A stretch of DNA of 34,773 bases from Boothiomyces macroporosus (Eukaryota > Chytridiomycota > Chytridiomycetes > Rhizophydiales > Terramycetaceae). Under the pieces are notes generated by a model. The model was not told where the DNA came from. It searched no databases and saw nothing but the letters and a program-made list of their open reading frames with translations. Position 1 is the stretch's first letter. The number at the start of each line of letters is the position of its first letter. The translations under genes and the position numbers were made by a program. Positions 13,101 through 21,828 of this stretch are shown piece by piece. The stretch lies in assembly GCA_027604185.1 (NCBI GenBank), contig JADGKB010000127.1:1-34773 (forward strand). The letters run 5' to 3'.

Positions 13101-14732
13101 TCTTAGTGAAGAAAACATGGCAATTGCCGAAGCAGAAGGATTGGAAAGCAAGTTTAAAGTTTCTACCACTATTAGTACTAGCAATTTAGTTTGCCATGAT
13201 CTAGAGGGTAGAATCAAAAAGTATGGTTCTGTCCTGGAAATTATTTCAGACTTTTACAATTTGCGCCAAAAATTCTACCACAAGAGAAAGGTACACTGAT
13301 GTTCATCTCAGGAAAATTTACTTGCAGATTTAACTGCCGAGCACTTGAAGTGCGAAAATCGAGTTCGCTTTGTACTAGAAATCATTGACGGAAAATTAAT
13401 TGTTCAAAACCGAAAGAAAGCAGAGTTATTGGCCGAATTGAAGGCAAAGAAATATGATCCAATCTTTAGAAAAGGTGCAAATGCTCCAGAAGACGACGAA
13501 GATAATACTAGTAGTCATGGATACGATTACTTACTGTCTATGCCAATTTGGAATCTCACCATGGAAAAAGTTCAAGCCCTTATCAAAGAGCAAGAGCAGA
13601 AGGAGCAAGAAATTAAAATCCTGTTAGGTCAGACGCCGTTAGATTTATGGAGAATCGATCTAGATGCATTTGTTGCTCAATGGAAGGTTGCTATTGTCTA
13701 ATTTTTAGTCATTTGAAAGTGATATGGAAATAATGGAATCCCAAAGACCAAACAACAGCACCCAAGCTGGCGGCAGAAAGAAGACTGTGAAAAAAGGTGT
13801 CAATCAAATGCTGAAAAAGAAAATTGATGTTAGCGATGAAGACGACGATGATTTTGAACCTGTAAAGAAGAAAGCTGTGAAGAAAGTAAAGGAAGAACCA
13901 AAAGTTAAAGAGGAAGCCACTACAAAGAAACTGGCAAAAGTAAAAAGAGAAGACGAAGACGACGATAACCCAAGACCAAGCTCTAGATCTGATGATGAGT
14001 TTTCTCCTCCAAAGAAGAAGGCAAAGAAGGAGGTTACTGCCACTAAAGCAAAACCCAAGAAAGCAGCTGCCAAAGAGTCTTTCTCTGACGACGAGAAAGT
14101 TGCTGTGAAAAAAGAAGTAAAGAAACCTGCCAAGGCCAAAGGGAAAAAGGCTGCAGACACTGATGATAGCGCAAGTGATTTTGAAGAGGTTAAAAAGAAG
14201 CCAGCTGCAAAGAAGCAGAAAAACTTTGACGAATTTTTCAAAATTGGTAAATAATGTTAATGTAGAATCAAAAAGCGATGCGGCTCCAAAGATGAGACAG
14301 CTGGGATCTCGAAAAGTTGGAATCGGTGCAACTTCAAAGTTGATGCGTAACGATTCTGAGGAAACACTAAAAAAGGAGGTGGTAATTTCAGACTCTGATG
14401 AACGTCTCCCATTGAAAAAAGAGATTACTCTGGACAGTGAAGACGAACAACCAAAGAAAGCAGCAAAGACTCGAAAGGCAGCGAATGACAAACCAAAAAA
14501 AGCTGCGAAAGTGGTAAAGGTTGAAAGTGAATCCGATGAGCCAATTGCTGTGGACACTCCACCAAAGAAGGAAACCAAGTCAAGAGCCAAAGCAAAGAAA
14601 CGCTCTTATGACGAATCCGATTTCGACGATGATGAATCTGCCTCTGATGATTATGTTCCTACTCCAAAAGTCAGATCCCAAAGAGACCGCAAACCAAGCA
14701 AATTTGTAATATCTGATGATGATTTTGAATAA
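10114..14732 (+). CDS. TOP2: DNA topoisomerase II, 12 exons including a 5-nt microexon
   Basis: ATP-dependent type IIA topoisomerase that passes one duplex through another in the nucleus. Introns: 10179-10199, 10205-10223, 10367-10406, 10695-10714, 10817-10836, 11333-11352, 11821-11842, 12774-12794, 13291-13311, 13687-13708 and 14247-14265, that is 21, 19, 40, 20, 20, 20, 22, 21, 21, 22 and 19 nt. The spliced product is 1457 aa. The GHKL ATPase has NAADNK, NNGKGIPI and GGRNGYGAK (about 135-143). The Toprim domain has EGDSAKSL (about 436) and DQDHDGSHIKG (about 513). The catalytic Tyr is residue 770 in ASPRYIFT. A tail of about 330 residues (from about 1124) is Lys-rich with SDE clusters, as in other eukaryotic Top2 C-termini. 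The first two introns leave the 5-nt exon 10200-10204, needed to write RPDTYIGS. Confidence 0.97.
10200..10204 (+). other. 5-nt microexon of TOP2
   Basis: The bases TCCTG lie between a 21-nt intron (10179-10199) and a 19-nt intron (10205-10223). Upstream sequence ends in CG and downstream begins ACACGTAC, so only inclusion of these five bases gives Arg-Pro-Asp-Thr-Tyr-Ile-Gly, a conserved Top2 motif. Skipping them shifts the frame. The whole 50-nt arrangement is thus forced by the protein. Confidence 0.9.
10367..10406 (+). other. 40-nt TOP2 intron, apparently two abutting mini-introns
   Basis: The 40 bases must be removed to join NAADNK to VRDPSMDT. They split exactly into a 21-nt unit, 10367-10387 (GTGATC ... 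ACTAATACTAG), and a 19-nt unit, 10388-10406 (GTTACT ... TTAATTCAG). Each begins GT, ends AG and has a branch-like TAAT near its end. Removing only one leaves a frameshift. It could also be a single 40-nt intron. Confidence 0.6.
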
Positions 14733-14761
14733 AGTTTTATTTCGATTTCCAAAAACTATAA

Positions 14762-15183
14762 TCATTCGTCGGATGGTGGGACGGCGTTAGAGTATTGGTT
14801 GTGGAAAAGAGAGTTGTTTCCGCCCCATGGAGTAGTGTCCTATGATTACATAATAATTACTCTAGTTCTCTTTCTCAAGTAAGCGTATCCAGTCCATTCA
14901 TTTGGGTGGTGCTTTAAATGTTCGATATGCTTCATTTCTGGTGGGATAGCGAAAGCAATAGTTGCGACTAAAACTGGGGCGGTAATAAAGATGTTGAAGT
15001 ATAACCACATTCTAGTAGTTCCTAACTGTTAGTCCTGTTCAAAAATTTGATATTATTTTGGTCTTTACCTACTGCATGATGACGTTCTTTGTAATGCTTT
15101 GGCAACATTGTTTGTTCGTATGATGGCCATTGCTTTGCTGGAGTGGAAAATGCTCTGCGAAGTAATTGTGATGAGCGATTCAT
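14762..15183 (-). CDS. COX13: cytochrome c oxidase subunit VIa, 3 exons
   Basis: Small nuclear-encoded subunit of mitochondrial complex IV (COX6A; Cox13 in yeast). It is too broken by introns to appear as one open frame. Exon 1 starts at 15183 and encodes a typical mitochondrial presequence (MNRSSQLLRRAFSTP). Intron 15068-15022 is 47 nt and intron 14860-14840 is 21 nt. The product is 117 aa with one membrane segment (about 48-66), then PPEMKHIEHLKHHPNEWTGY and YLRKRTRDTTPWGGNNSLFHN, which match the COX6A C-terminal pattern. The second junction restores the R-x-x-PWG-G-N motif exactly. It shows that this organism respires aerobically. The gene is convergent with TOP2 (29 nt between stops). Confidence 0.95.
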
Positions 15184-15278
15184 TTTGTAAAAAATGATTC
15201 AAAATTGATAAACGAGCTTTGTAAAGCCGCTAACGAGCCGAGCCTTGGACTTTATTTTCAGAAACGCGATTTGTTGTT

Positions 15279-16487
15279 ATGAATTTCATATCAAGACAGC
15301 CTTCACCAACACAAAAGAGAGAGCCATCGCTGAAAAAAAGCAAGTCCGTTGAATATAAATCTGCGGCAAAAACACACGATAAAATAATGTCAAATGTTTG
15401 GGATATCATCGAAAAGGATCCCAGGATAGCAGAGCAATATGTGAACACTGCAATATCAGTCTCCCGGACGAAAGCCAAAAAATCGCCTAAAGACGCACCT
15501 GCCACTGAAAAGAATTTAAAGAAGAAAGAGCTGCAAAAGATTGAGCACAAAAAGGAAACGCTCTACAAGTTATTGGAAGATTTGCAACGGGAATCTGTCA
15601 ATTTGAAAAAATCAAAAACAGTCACGATAAAGGCAAAGCCAGCAACGAAAGCACCTGTCAAACCTAAAAAGACAAAGAAGGTTACCAAAGTACCTCAAGT
15701 GCTGCCAATAGTGCCAAAAAATACCGAAACTGCGCCGACTAAAATCCCTGATTATATCGCCTCAAATATTCCAATTACATCACAGACACCTTTAATTGAA
15801 GTAAAGTTGGATAAGATGACCCCAGTGGAAACAGTACAAGAAAATATGGGTGTACAGAGACTTTCGATAGCATCTAATCAGATTCCAGAAGCAAAAAACG
15901 ACAGCAAAATAGAGTATTTGAATCCCAGGGTTAGTGTATCATCAAAGAGATTAAGTAGCTGCAACAGCACAATAAACGAACAGGATCAGATCCATTCGCC
16001 AGTACCTACCCCAGTGTTCAAAACAATGTTTGCTAGGGAAAGCAGTGTAGTAAGGGAATGGTTTGACGTTAGAAACAGGAGGAAAAGCCCGAGGAGCAGC
16101 ATTCAAAATTACCAAGAAGGAAACCATCCTCTTCAGAATCAAAACCAGCACAATCGGTATCCACAATAACAGACAATCTAGTGGTAGGATAGAACTAAAT
16201 ATAGTTGGATTCTGCTGATCCAGCAATTATAGAATTTGTAAAGAATCTTCAAAAATCCTCAAAGCTAACTAGAGCTTTTTTAAATTGTGTTCCAAAAGAA
16301 GAAATTTCTTTTAAAGATCAAGGAAATATAGTACATTACGGTACTAGGTGATCAGAACTAATGTAGATTAGAGAGTAAAATATTTGAGTTGATTGGGCTG
16401 TATAATAACTATATTGGCCAGATTGGTATATTAATTTTTACTGTAGATGATATTGTGCAAGAGGCATCCAAATCAAAAATACCTTAA
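15279..16487 (+). CDS. unknown Lys-rich disordered protein, 5 exons
   Basis: I do not recognise this 374-aa protein. Four introns were placed: 16050-16072 (23 nt), 16184-16204 (21 nt), 16348-16366 (19 nt) and 16426-16446 (21 nt). The first three are needed to keep the frame open. The last is in frame and lacks a stop, so its removal is inferred from its GTATAT...CTGTAG shape. Residues 1-260 are basic, Ser/Pro/Lys-rich and probably disordered, with a short helical Lys/Glu stretch near 80-110 (KKKELQKIEHKKETLYKLLEDLQ). The last 75 residues are more ordered (DPAIIEFVKNLQKSSKLTRAFLN, then KIFELIGLYNNYI) and look helical. It is divergent from COX13 (95 nt) and convergent with the lipid kinase (22 nt). 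Confidence 0.8.
16426..16446 (+). other. 21-nt in-frame stopless intron (gene at 15279)
   Basis: These 21 bases begin GTATAT and end ACTGTAG. They are a multiple of three with no stop, so the reading frame stays open whether or not they are spliced. They resemble proven introns of the window in length and ends, so I treat them as an intron. Confidence 0.6.
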
Positions 16488-16509
16488 AATAGATGAAGAA
16501 TTTATTGAC

Positions 16510-18167
16510 TTAGAATCTTGCTTGAATATCTTGTAGTGTTAACTTTGGAAAGTCTTTCAAAATGTTTGAGACAAATCTTGAGTCGTCAAAATATTCTGGG
16601 ACTATTGTTTGAAGCATATGAGGATGAATTTCGACTTGTACTGTACCATATGGAATCCTCTCACCGCTAACATTGAGGATCAAATGGTCTAGCTTGTCAG
16701 TTGGCTTGGCGTCTTTGGTTTTAGCAATACCCAGAGATCGGTGGTAACTAGATGGCTCTAAAGCAAATGCAACCACTGGACGGTGCTGAAATGTATCTAT
16801 AGTCATATGAGCTCCCTTTTCAGAGTCTAAAATTGCTTTTAAAGCATCGCCTCTATTGATTTTTTCGCAATACATCACATCAATCAACCCGTCATCCATT
16901 TTAATTCCAGGAGAGCAAAGAAAGTTACTTGCCATCCAAGGCAAGTTGCACGCTGAATTAGCTATCAATTACCTGTTAATAACTGGAATGTAGAGTCTAT
17001 TTGTACTGGCCAATTTTTATAATTTTCTGATCCAACACCAGTGTATTTCGTTCTTGGTCCTTTGACAGAAGTTTCTGCCAGAGTAAAATCTTTTGCATTC
17101 TCGGGCGGGAGCATATAAAGCTTTCCGCGATAGTTTCTAAAGTTGACAATTCTAATTACAGCAGCCAAATGCTGTCTAAGCATCCCCAGAAATCTAAACC
17201 CTTCTGATTCAATATCGATATCAGCAATGAACGCCCACATGAATTGCAAATGAGAGTAAAGCACAGTATCACCTTGGATGACAGAGAAAATGTCCATGGG
17301 TCTAGTTTTGCCTTTGATTATCGCCAAAGCAGCAAGTTCTGGATGCATCAAATCCAAATTCTTTCCTATAGCGTTACTTGTCCCTGCCCCAATAACTCCA
17401 ATGGGAAGCTCTTTTACTCTTTCCCAATCTGGTCGATTCATCAGTCCGTTAATGAGTTCATGATAGACACCATCGCCCGAAACAGTTGACATTGAGAGAT
17501 AATTATCAATGAGTATATCTTTAGCGATATTAGATGCATGCTCTTTGTAAGTAGTTTCAATCATTTCATATGTGTCCGCATTGCCAGTGAGTTTGATTAC
17601 AGGCAAGACCATAGTATTGAAAATCTTGCGAGCCTTTCCAGTGCCTCCAACAGGGTTTACAATAAACAGAATCTTTTTGTCTATATTATCCAGTGATTAC
17701 CGCTCTTGTAGTTCTTGAATGCCGCTTGACGCAGGCTTTCCACTGAAGTCTCAGCTAATACTGGCGTTGTCGATTGGAACAGATAGTAGCTCAATGTTGG
17801 CTTTTGGACGTCTCCTCTGGCATCTTTGACAATATTGAACTTGAACACAATCCAGAACAAAGTTGGAGAAGCTGTTGTCACATCTAATGCGTTGGCCAAT
17901 GTGAGTTTAGAGAGCGCCTTCAGTTTCTTTTCATCTACATGATGGATTCCTACTATGTGGTCGACATGGAATGAGGTAGCTTAATTAGCAACAGGTACCT
18001 TTTCCTTCTATACCAATGCTGAAAATAGAATCGCTGACTGATATAGAAACATTTTGCAATGAGGTTTTAGAGTCTGAATCCTTCACAAGGACCAAATCTT
18101 CAAGTCGCAATTCCATTGAATTTTGCAAAAGTGCCTCATGACTCCCAAAACAGGACACAGGAGGCAT
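16510..18167 (-). CDS. sphingoid long-chain base kinase, 4 exons
   Basis: Lipid kinase of the sphingosine/diacylglycerol kinase fold (Lcb4/Lcb5, SPHK). It phosphorylates sphingoid bases, linking sphingolipid breakdown and signalling. Introns are 17998-17980 (19 nt), 17700-17681 (20 nt) and 16972-16953 (20 nt). The product is 532 aa from the ATG at 18167, or 515 aa from an ATG at 18116; the N-terminus is poorly conserved in this family, so the start is uncertain. Visible motifs are KKILFIVNPVGGTGKA (nucleotide-binding glycine loop), STVSGDGVYHELINGLMNRPDW and IGVIGAGTSNAIGKN, then HLQFMWAFIADID and a C-terminal KMDDGLIDV. The third intron lies within the LLTACNLPWM stretch. No signal peptide is visible. 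Confidence 0.93.
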
Positions 18168-18302
18168 TCAACCACCACTGCCAGTCTGAATGTCGTTCTG
18201 GATAATTAGGGTCTAGCACCAGACAGAAAACGGAACTGCCTAATAATTTGAGCTGACAAATGTTGACAAAACGAATATGGAAAACATCTCGAAATATGTA
18301 TT

Positions 18303-18809
18303 TTATGCATAAAAAGTGTATAATGCTTGGTATGGAACTGTAAGTGATCCATTTACGCAAGAGGCTGGGGCTTGTCCACCAACAGTAAAAGTTCTTAGAA
18401 CAGTCTTGATGCTTGACAATGTTCCATTTCCAGAAGGCTTGGTTGGAGAAACTTTAAGCCATTTGATGTTGGAAGCACCTTCAGGAGATGAAAATGCAGC
18501 CTTTCCAAGACCAGTGACTAAGCTTCCATCAATATCAGACCACGTTGGTAATGAGCCATAGCCTAGAAAGAAATGCGTAACATCTCCATCTTCAATAGTA
18601 GCATTAGCACCAGATAATACATAGGCACCGTTGGTACAATCGTAGTTTTGAGTGTTTTGTTCTCCAGTAGTTAGCCCTGCGTAGACCAAAGTCTGATTTG
18701 CTGGAATCATGGAATTGTACAAGTTCACATCACTTGTAGGCTGTGAAGCTAGGAAATCGTTGAGGTCAATGGAAGCAGCAGCAGCAAATGATAGTATTAA
18801 AGAGTTCAT
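18303..18809 (-). CDS. secreted DUF3455-like protein, copy 1
   Basis: A 168-aa single-exon protein with a short signal peptide (MNSLILSFAAAASI) and no other membrane segment. It matches the fungal/bacterial DUF3455 pattern: TQNYDCTNGAYVLSGANATI near the front, FFLGYGSLPTWSDIDGSLV in the middle, and VLRTFTVGGQAPASC then VPYQALYTFYA at the end. The function is unknown. I chose 18809 over the in-frame ATG at 18842 because a TATA box at 18852-18846 then lies about 37 nt upstream, as in copy 2, and because the signal peptide becomes N-terminal. It is a tandem duplicate of the gene at 19505, roughly 60 percent identical by eye. Confidence 0.88.
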   Translation of the reverse strand: MNSLILSFAAAASIDLNDFLASQPTSDVNLYNSMIPANQTLVYAGLTTGEQNTQNYDCTNGAYVLSGANATIEDGDVTHFFLGYGSLPTWSDIDGSLVTGLGKAAFSSPEGASNIKWLKVSPTKPSGNGTLSSIKTVLRTFTVGGQAPASCVNGSLTVPYQALYTFYA

Positions 18810-18845
18810 GTTTAAAAAATTAATATTCCGATGAGAAGCCATACC

Positions 18846-18852
18846 ATTTATA
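18846..18852 (-). promoter_or_regulatory. TATA box of DUF3455 copy 1
   Basis: TATAAAT on the minus strand, 36 nt before the chosen ATG (18809) and directly beside the CCGTTAACGG palindrome. The spacing matches the TATA box of copy 2 and argues against the nearer ATG at 18842. Confidence 0.6.
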
Positions 18853-18872
18853 CCGTTAACGGTTAGCCGTTA
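18853..18872. promoter_or_regulatory. CCGTTAACGG palindrome plus third CCGTTA
   Basis: A perfect 10-nt palindrome CCGTTAACGG (18853-18862) is followed four bases later by another CCGTTA (18867-18872). TAACGG matches the Myb DNA-binding core YAAC(G/T)G, so this could be a three-site Myb-type element next to the TATA box. The role is inferred. Confidence 0.45.
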
Positions 18873-18995
18873 GTGGTACAAGATTTGTGCAACTAATTAT
18901 TTAGTAGCAATCTCACTGGTTGCCATGTTTGGAAATTCCTTTTTTGACACGCTGAAACATGAAAATATTATACATCTACATATTTTATTCATAAT

Positions 18996-19505
18996 CTAAG
19001 CATAGAAAGTATATAATGCACTGTATGGAACTTTAATTGATCCGGATGTGCAAGACGATGGAGCAGAACCTCCATAGGTAAAAGTTCTGAGAACAGTTTT
19101 TACATTAGAAAAGACGCCGTTGCCGGAAGTCTGAGTTGGAGTTACGGATAACCATGCAACATTCGAAGGGCCCTGAGGAGAAGGGAATACAGTCTTTCCC
19201 AAACCAGTAACCATACTTCCATCTCTGTTGGACCAAGTTGGTTTTCCACCATAAGCCAAAAAGAAGTGGTGAGCGTCCCCAAAGTTAATAGTTGCATTTG
19301 CTCCAGACAAAACGTATTTGCCGTTGGTGCAGTCGTAGTTTTGCGTGTTAATACCTCCGATAGTAAAACCTGCGTACACGAGGTTTTGCCCAGCTGGAAC
19401 CATGGATTTGTACAAGTTGACATCAGTCTCCACCTGAGTAGCGAGGAAGCCAGCAACGTCAATGAAGGAAGCGGTAGCAGATGCAGCAAAGAGAAGAGAG
19501 TACAT
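18996..19505 (-). CDS. secreted DUF3455-like protein, copy 2
   Basis: A 169-aa single-exon paralogue of the gene at 18809. The signal peptide is MYSLLFAASATASF. Conserved blocks are QNYDCTNGKYVLSGANATI, FFLAYGGKPTWSNRDGSMVTGLG, VLRTFTYGGSAPSSC and VPYSALYTFYA. Both copies keep two Cys that could form a disulphide. The gene has a canonical TATA box 32 nt upstream. Both copies are intronless, unlike nearly all other genes in the window, which would fit a retrocopy or transferred origin, but short single-domain genes can also simply lack introns. The family function is unknown; secretion is inferred from the signal peptide. Confidence 0.88.
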   Translation of the reverse strand: MYSLLFAASATASFIDVAGFLATQVETDVNLYKSMVPAGQNLVYAGFTIGGINTQNYDCTNGKYVLSGANATINFGDAHHFFLAYGGKPTWSNRDGSMVTGLGKTVFPSPQGPSNVAWLSVTPTQTSGNGVFSNVKTVLRTFTYGGSAPSSCTSGSIKVPYSALYTFYA

Positions 19506-19882
19506 TTTTTGAAGTGATTACTGGGAATTGTGTCCCTTTTTATAGCAGGAAAAAGCCACCACAGTTTCAGGCTCCACTTGGGCTTTCAATAGTTTGGCTC
19601 AAAGTAGAGATCCGAGCAGCATGCTCATTAAAGCTACAACGATGGGCTAAAATGGTTAACCAATTGGAAAGCAAGCAATGAAATATCTTGCTACTATCCT
19701 ATATTGCAAGCAAAAAGAGAACCAAGATTTGAAACAAGATAGACAATAGTTGTTACATCAAGGCGTACTGTGAAGCAAGGCTAATAGTGGCTTCCAATAT
19801 CTTAATCCGCAAATCCCACCAAAAATTGAAAAGATGTACAAGTCAGGTGACTAAACCAGTTAGTGTTCACTTGCTTTATTTT
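19506..19882. other. intergenic region
   Basis: These 377 bases hold the promoter of DUF3455 copy 2 at the left and the 3' flank of the FRA10AC1 gene at the right. Apart from the TATA box I see nothing that I can name. Confidence 0.4.
19537..19544 (-). promoter_or_regulatory. TATA box of DUF3455 copy 2
   Basis: TATAAAAA followed by GGG on the minus strand, 32 nt before the ATG at 19505. This is the clearest TATA box in the window and suggests a strongly or inducibly expressed gene. Confidence 0.65.
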
Positions 19883-20644
19883 TTACATAAATAATTCCTT
19901 TAAATAATCGTCCATCTCTTCCTCTGTGCTTTTGACTTGTTCTGGTTCCTTAATAGGAGCACTCCAGATATTTCCATCAGATACACCATCTTCCTCTTCA
20001 TCTACATTAAAACAGACTACCTTCTTTCAGCTTCTTTCTCTCTTCATCTTTGGTCTCAATCTTTCTTTTTCTTTCCAAATCTTTTTGTTCCATCCTGTCA
20101 AGCTTCTTGGCGTCCTTGAGCTTCTTGTAATTCAAGCAATCAGAGCACTCTGGACAAAGCCTTATTTTCACCAGGGCATTCTTTTTCTCTCCCTTTTCCA
20201 TATAGGCGAAATTAACTTCCCACGACTTTAATTCATCGTTTTCGCACTTTAGATTTCCGCAAATGAACTGACTGCATTAGAAATAGACCACCCTTTACCA
20301 GAGATACATTCTTTTTCAGTCCTCCATCTCAGTCCAATTGCACCGGTCTTGTACCTTGAAAAGTCACCCAAGCAATATTCCTTGAACAGCTTGTTGTAAT
20401 ATTTTTCGGCCAATCGTTCTTCCCAAGTTTCCGCTTCCTCATCCCTCAGAAATTGATGATTTTTCTTTAATATTTGAACTTCGGAGAGAGATTTTTGTTT
20501 ATCCAGCTTTGGTGCTTTGTAATACTTCATCAGCAGCTTGTGTTTCTGGAACGGATCCAATTGCTGATTAATTCTAACTGAATCTTTCCTTATGGGCAGT
20601 GAAAAATAAGTATCTCTGGTTCCCTTGTCCCTCTGCTGATTCAT
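19883..20644 (-). CDS. FRA10AC1: FRA10AC1-family protein, 3 exons
   Basis: Homologue of FRA10AC1, a nuclear protein found in late spliceosomal complexes of animals and plants and missing from budding yeast. Introns are 20291-20272 (20 nt, donor GTGGTC) and 20020-20002 (19 nt). The product is 240 aa. Family signatures are HKLLMKYYK, EERLAEKYYNKLFKEYCLGDFSRYKTGAIGLRWRTEKE, SGKGQFICGNLKC, LKSWEVNFAYMEKGEKKNALVKIRLCPEC and an acidic end with DDYLKELFM. Four Cys (in ICGNLKC and LCPECS) could bind zinc. The first intron restores GKGQFICG, so it is certain. The start MNQQRDKGTRD is the only ATG available in frame. It is divergent from CFAP300 (173 nt). Confidence 0.93.
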
Positions 20645-20817
20645 TGAAATTTGTCAAAAAAACAGCCGTTGATGTGATCTGTTTGATCAATAAAGGAATA
20701 CTATATACGAGCGATTGCCAAATCCGTAGCCCGTATTACTATTTCAGTCTGCGATGTTATATCGCCAATCGATATTTAAATATTTGTGTGGTGTCTCCTT
20801 TTCGCGTCTAAATTTGA

Positions 20818-21723
20818 ATGATTGCTGAAATTGACGTCGATGTTAAGCCAAATGAAAACGGAAAACCACTGAATGAAAGGAAATTTACTTTTACTCTGAT
20901 GGAAGCAAAGTTTCCTGGGTTCAATGAAAAAGAAGTTCAATATTCTCTATTCAAGTGGTAAACAATCTTGATCCAGGGGTATGCAAGATAACTGTTACAT
21001 CAAGCGATTCACATACGATCAACCTTTTCAAGAGTACGAAATTGACAAGTTCTTATTGGATCTGTTCCATCAAAATCCGCATATAAAAGTTAGTAGAGCT
21101 AATAATAGGTACTGGGATCAATGGATAGATGGGGCACATTGGGAAAAGTAACTAAAATCGTAAAGGAAGAAACAGAACACTCTGTGACTTCTCTATCATT
21201 TTTTGACAGGCTAAAGAAAGGTTCTAAACAACTAATAAAAGCTGTCCTTAAAGCAACCGGAGAAATCAGAAAATGCTTGGATGAATATTATGAATCATTC
21301 CTTATTGGAGATGAACTGCGAAAGTGCTTGCTAATGCCTGAATTCAAATTGTACGATACTTTTTCAGCAAAGGACCGAAAAGAATTCATCTTTCACGTTT
21401 TTAAAGCAGTTTGTTTGGGAGGACGGTTATGCCAAGTAAAAGTAATGCTGACCTAGTATGAAGACGTTTTGGAGCCTTATCTGCACGCTACAAAAAATAT
21501 ATACAAAGATTTGATCACGTAGCCTCACATTAACGATAGGGTGGCTAAATCTGAATCTGGAAAGCTTAAAGTTGCTTCTTTAGTATACAAAATCAACGAT
21601 ATTGAATCCTCTGTTTCCCCGCTATTTCCAATTCAACACCCTCAAAACTTTTGCTATGTAAGCATCGACCCGCTCCGCAGACATGTCAATGTCTTTTATC
21701 ATGCTTCAGATGCCTACTATTAA
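20818..21723 (+). CDS. CFAP300: CFAP300 (C11orf70) homologue, cilium assembly, 6 exons
   Basis: Homologue of cilia- and flagella-associated protein 300, needed to assemble axonemal dynein arms; human mutations cause primary ciliary dyskinesia. Introns are 20958-20976 (19 nt), 21089-21108 (20), 21221-21241 (21, in frame), 21436-21456 (21) and 21519-21539 (21). The product is 267 aa, or 274 aa if the in-frame intron is kept. Family blocks: [104 protein letters not shown] and the C-terminal FCYVSIDPLRRHVNVFYH. Such a gene is expected only in organisms with motile cilia, so it marks the host as a flagellated lineage. Confidence 0.93.
21221..21241 (+). other. 21-nt in-frame stopless intron of CFAP300
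   Basis: These 21 bases begin GTTCTA, carry ACTAATAAAAG at the end and contain no stop in frame. Removing them gives [24 protein letters not shown], which keeps the spacing known between FFDRL and DEYY in the family; keeping them inserts seven residues. Confidence 0.7.
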
Positions 21724-21828
21724 CAATAAAGCTAACAGCGGTCAAGATTTAAAAATATTACGTCACTTTGTAAAATCGTCACTTTTTGATATAACTCAAA
21801 TTATTTGAAATAGTTTAGCGCTGCAGAG

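Noticed and set aside
13709..14590. 293-aa open frame on the minus strand opposite the TOP2 tail (also 13804-14241)
   Set aside because: It is the mirror of the Lys/Asp/Glu-rich low-complexity tail, giving Phe/Ser/Leu runs. The plus strand is joined to TOP2 by two in-frame mini-introns.
18810..18842. Start of DUF3455 copy 1 at 18842
   Set aside because: The TATA box would be only 4 nt upstream and the signal peptide would be buried. The ATG at 18809 matches copy 2.
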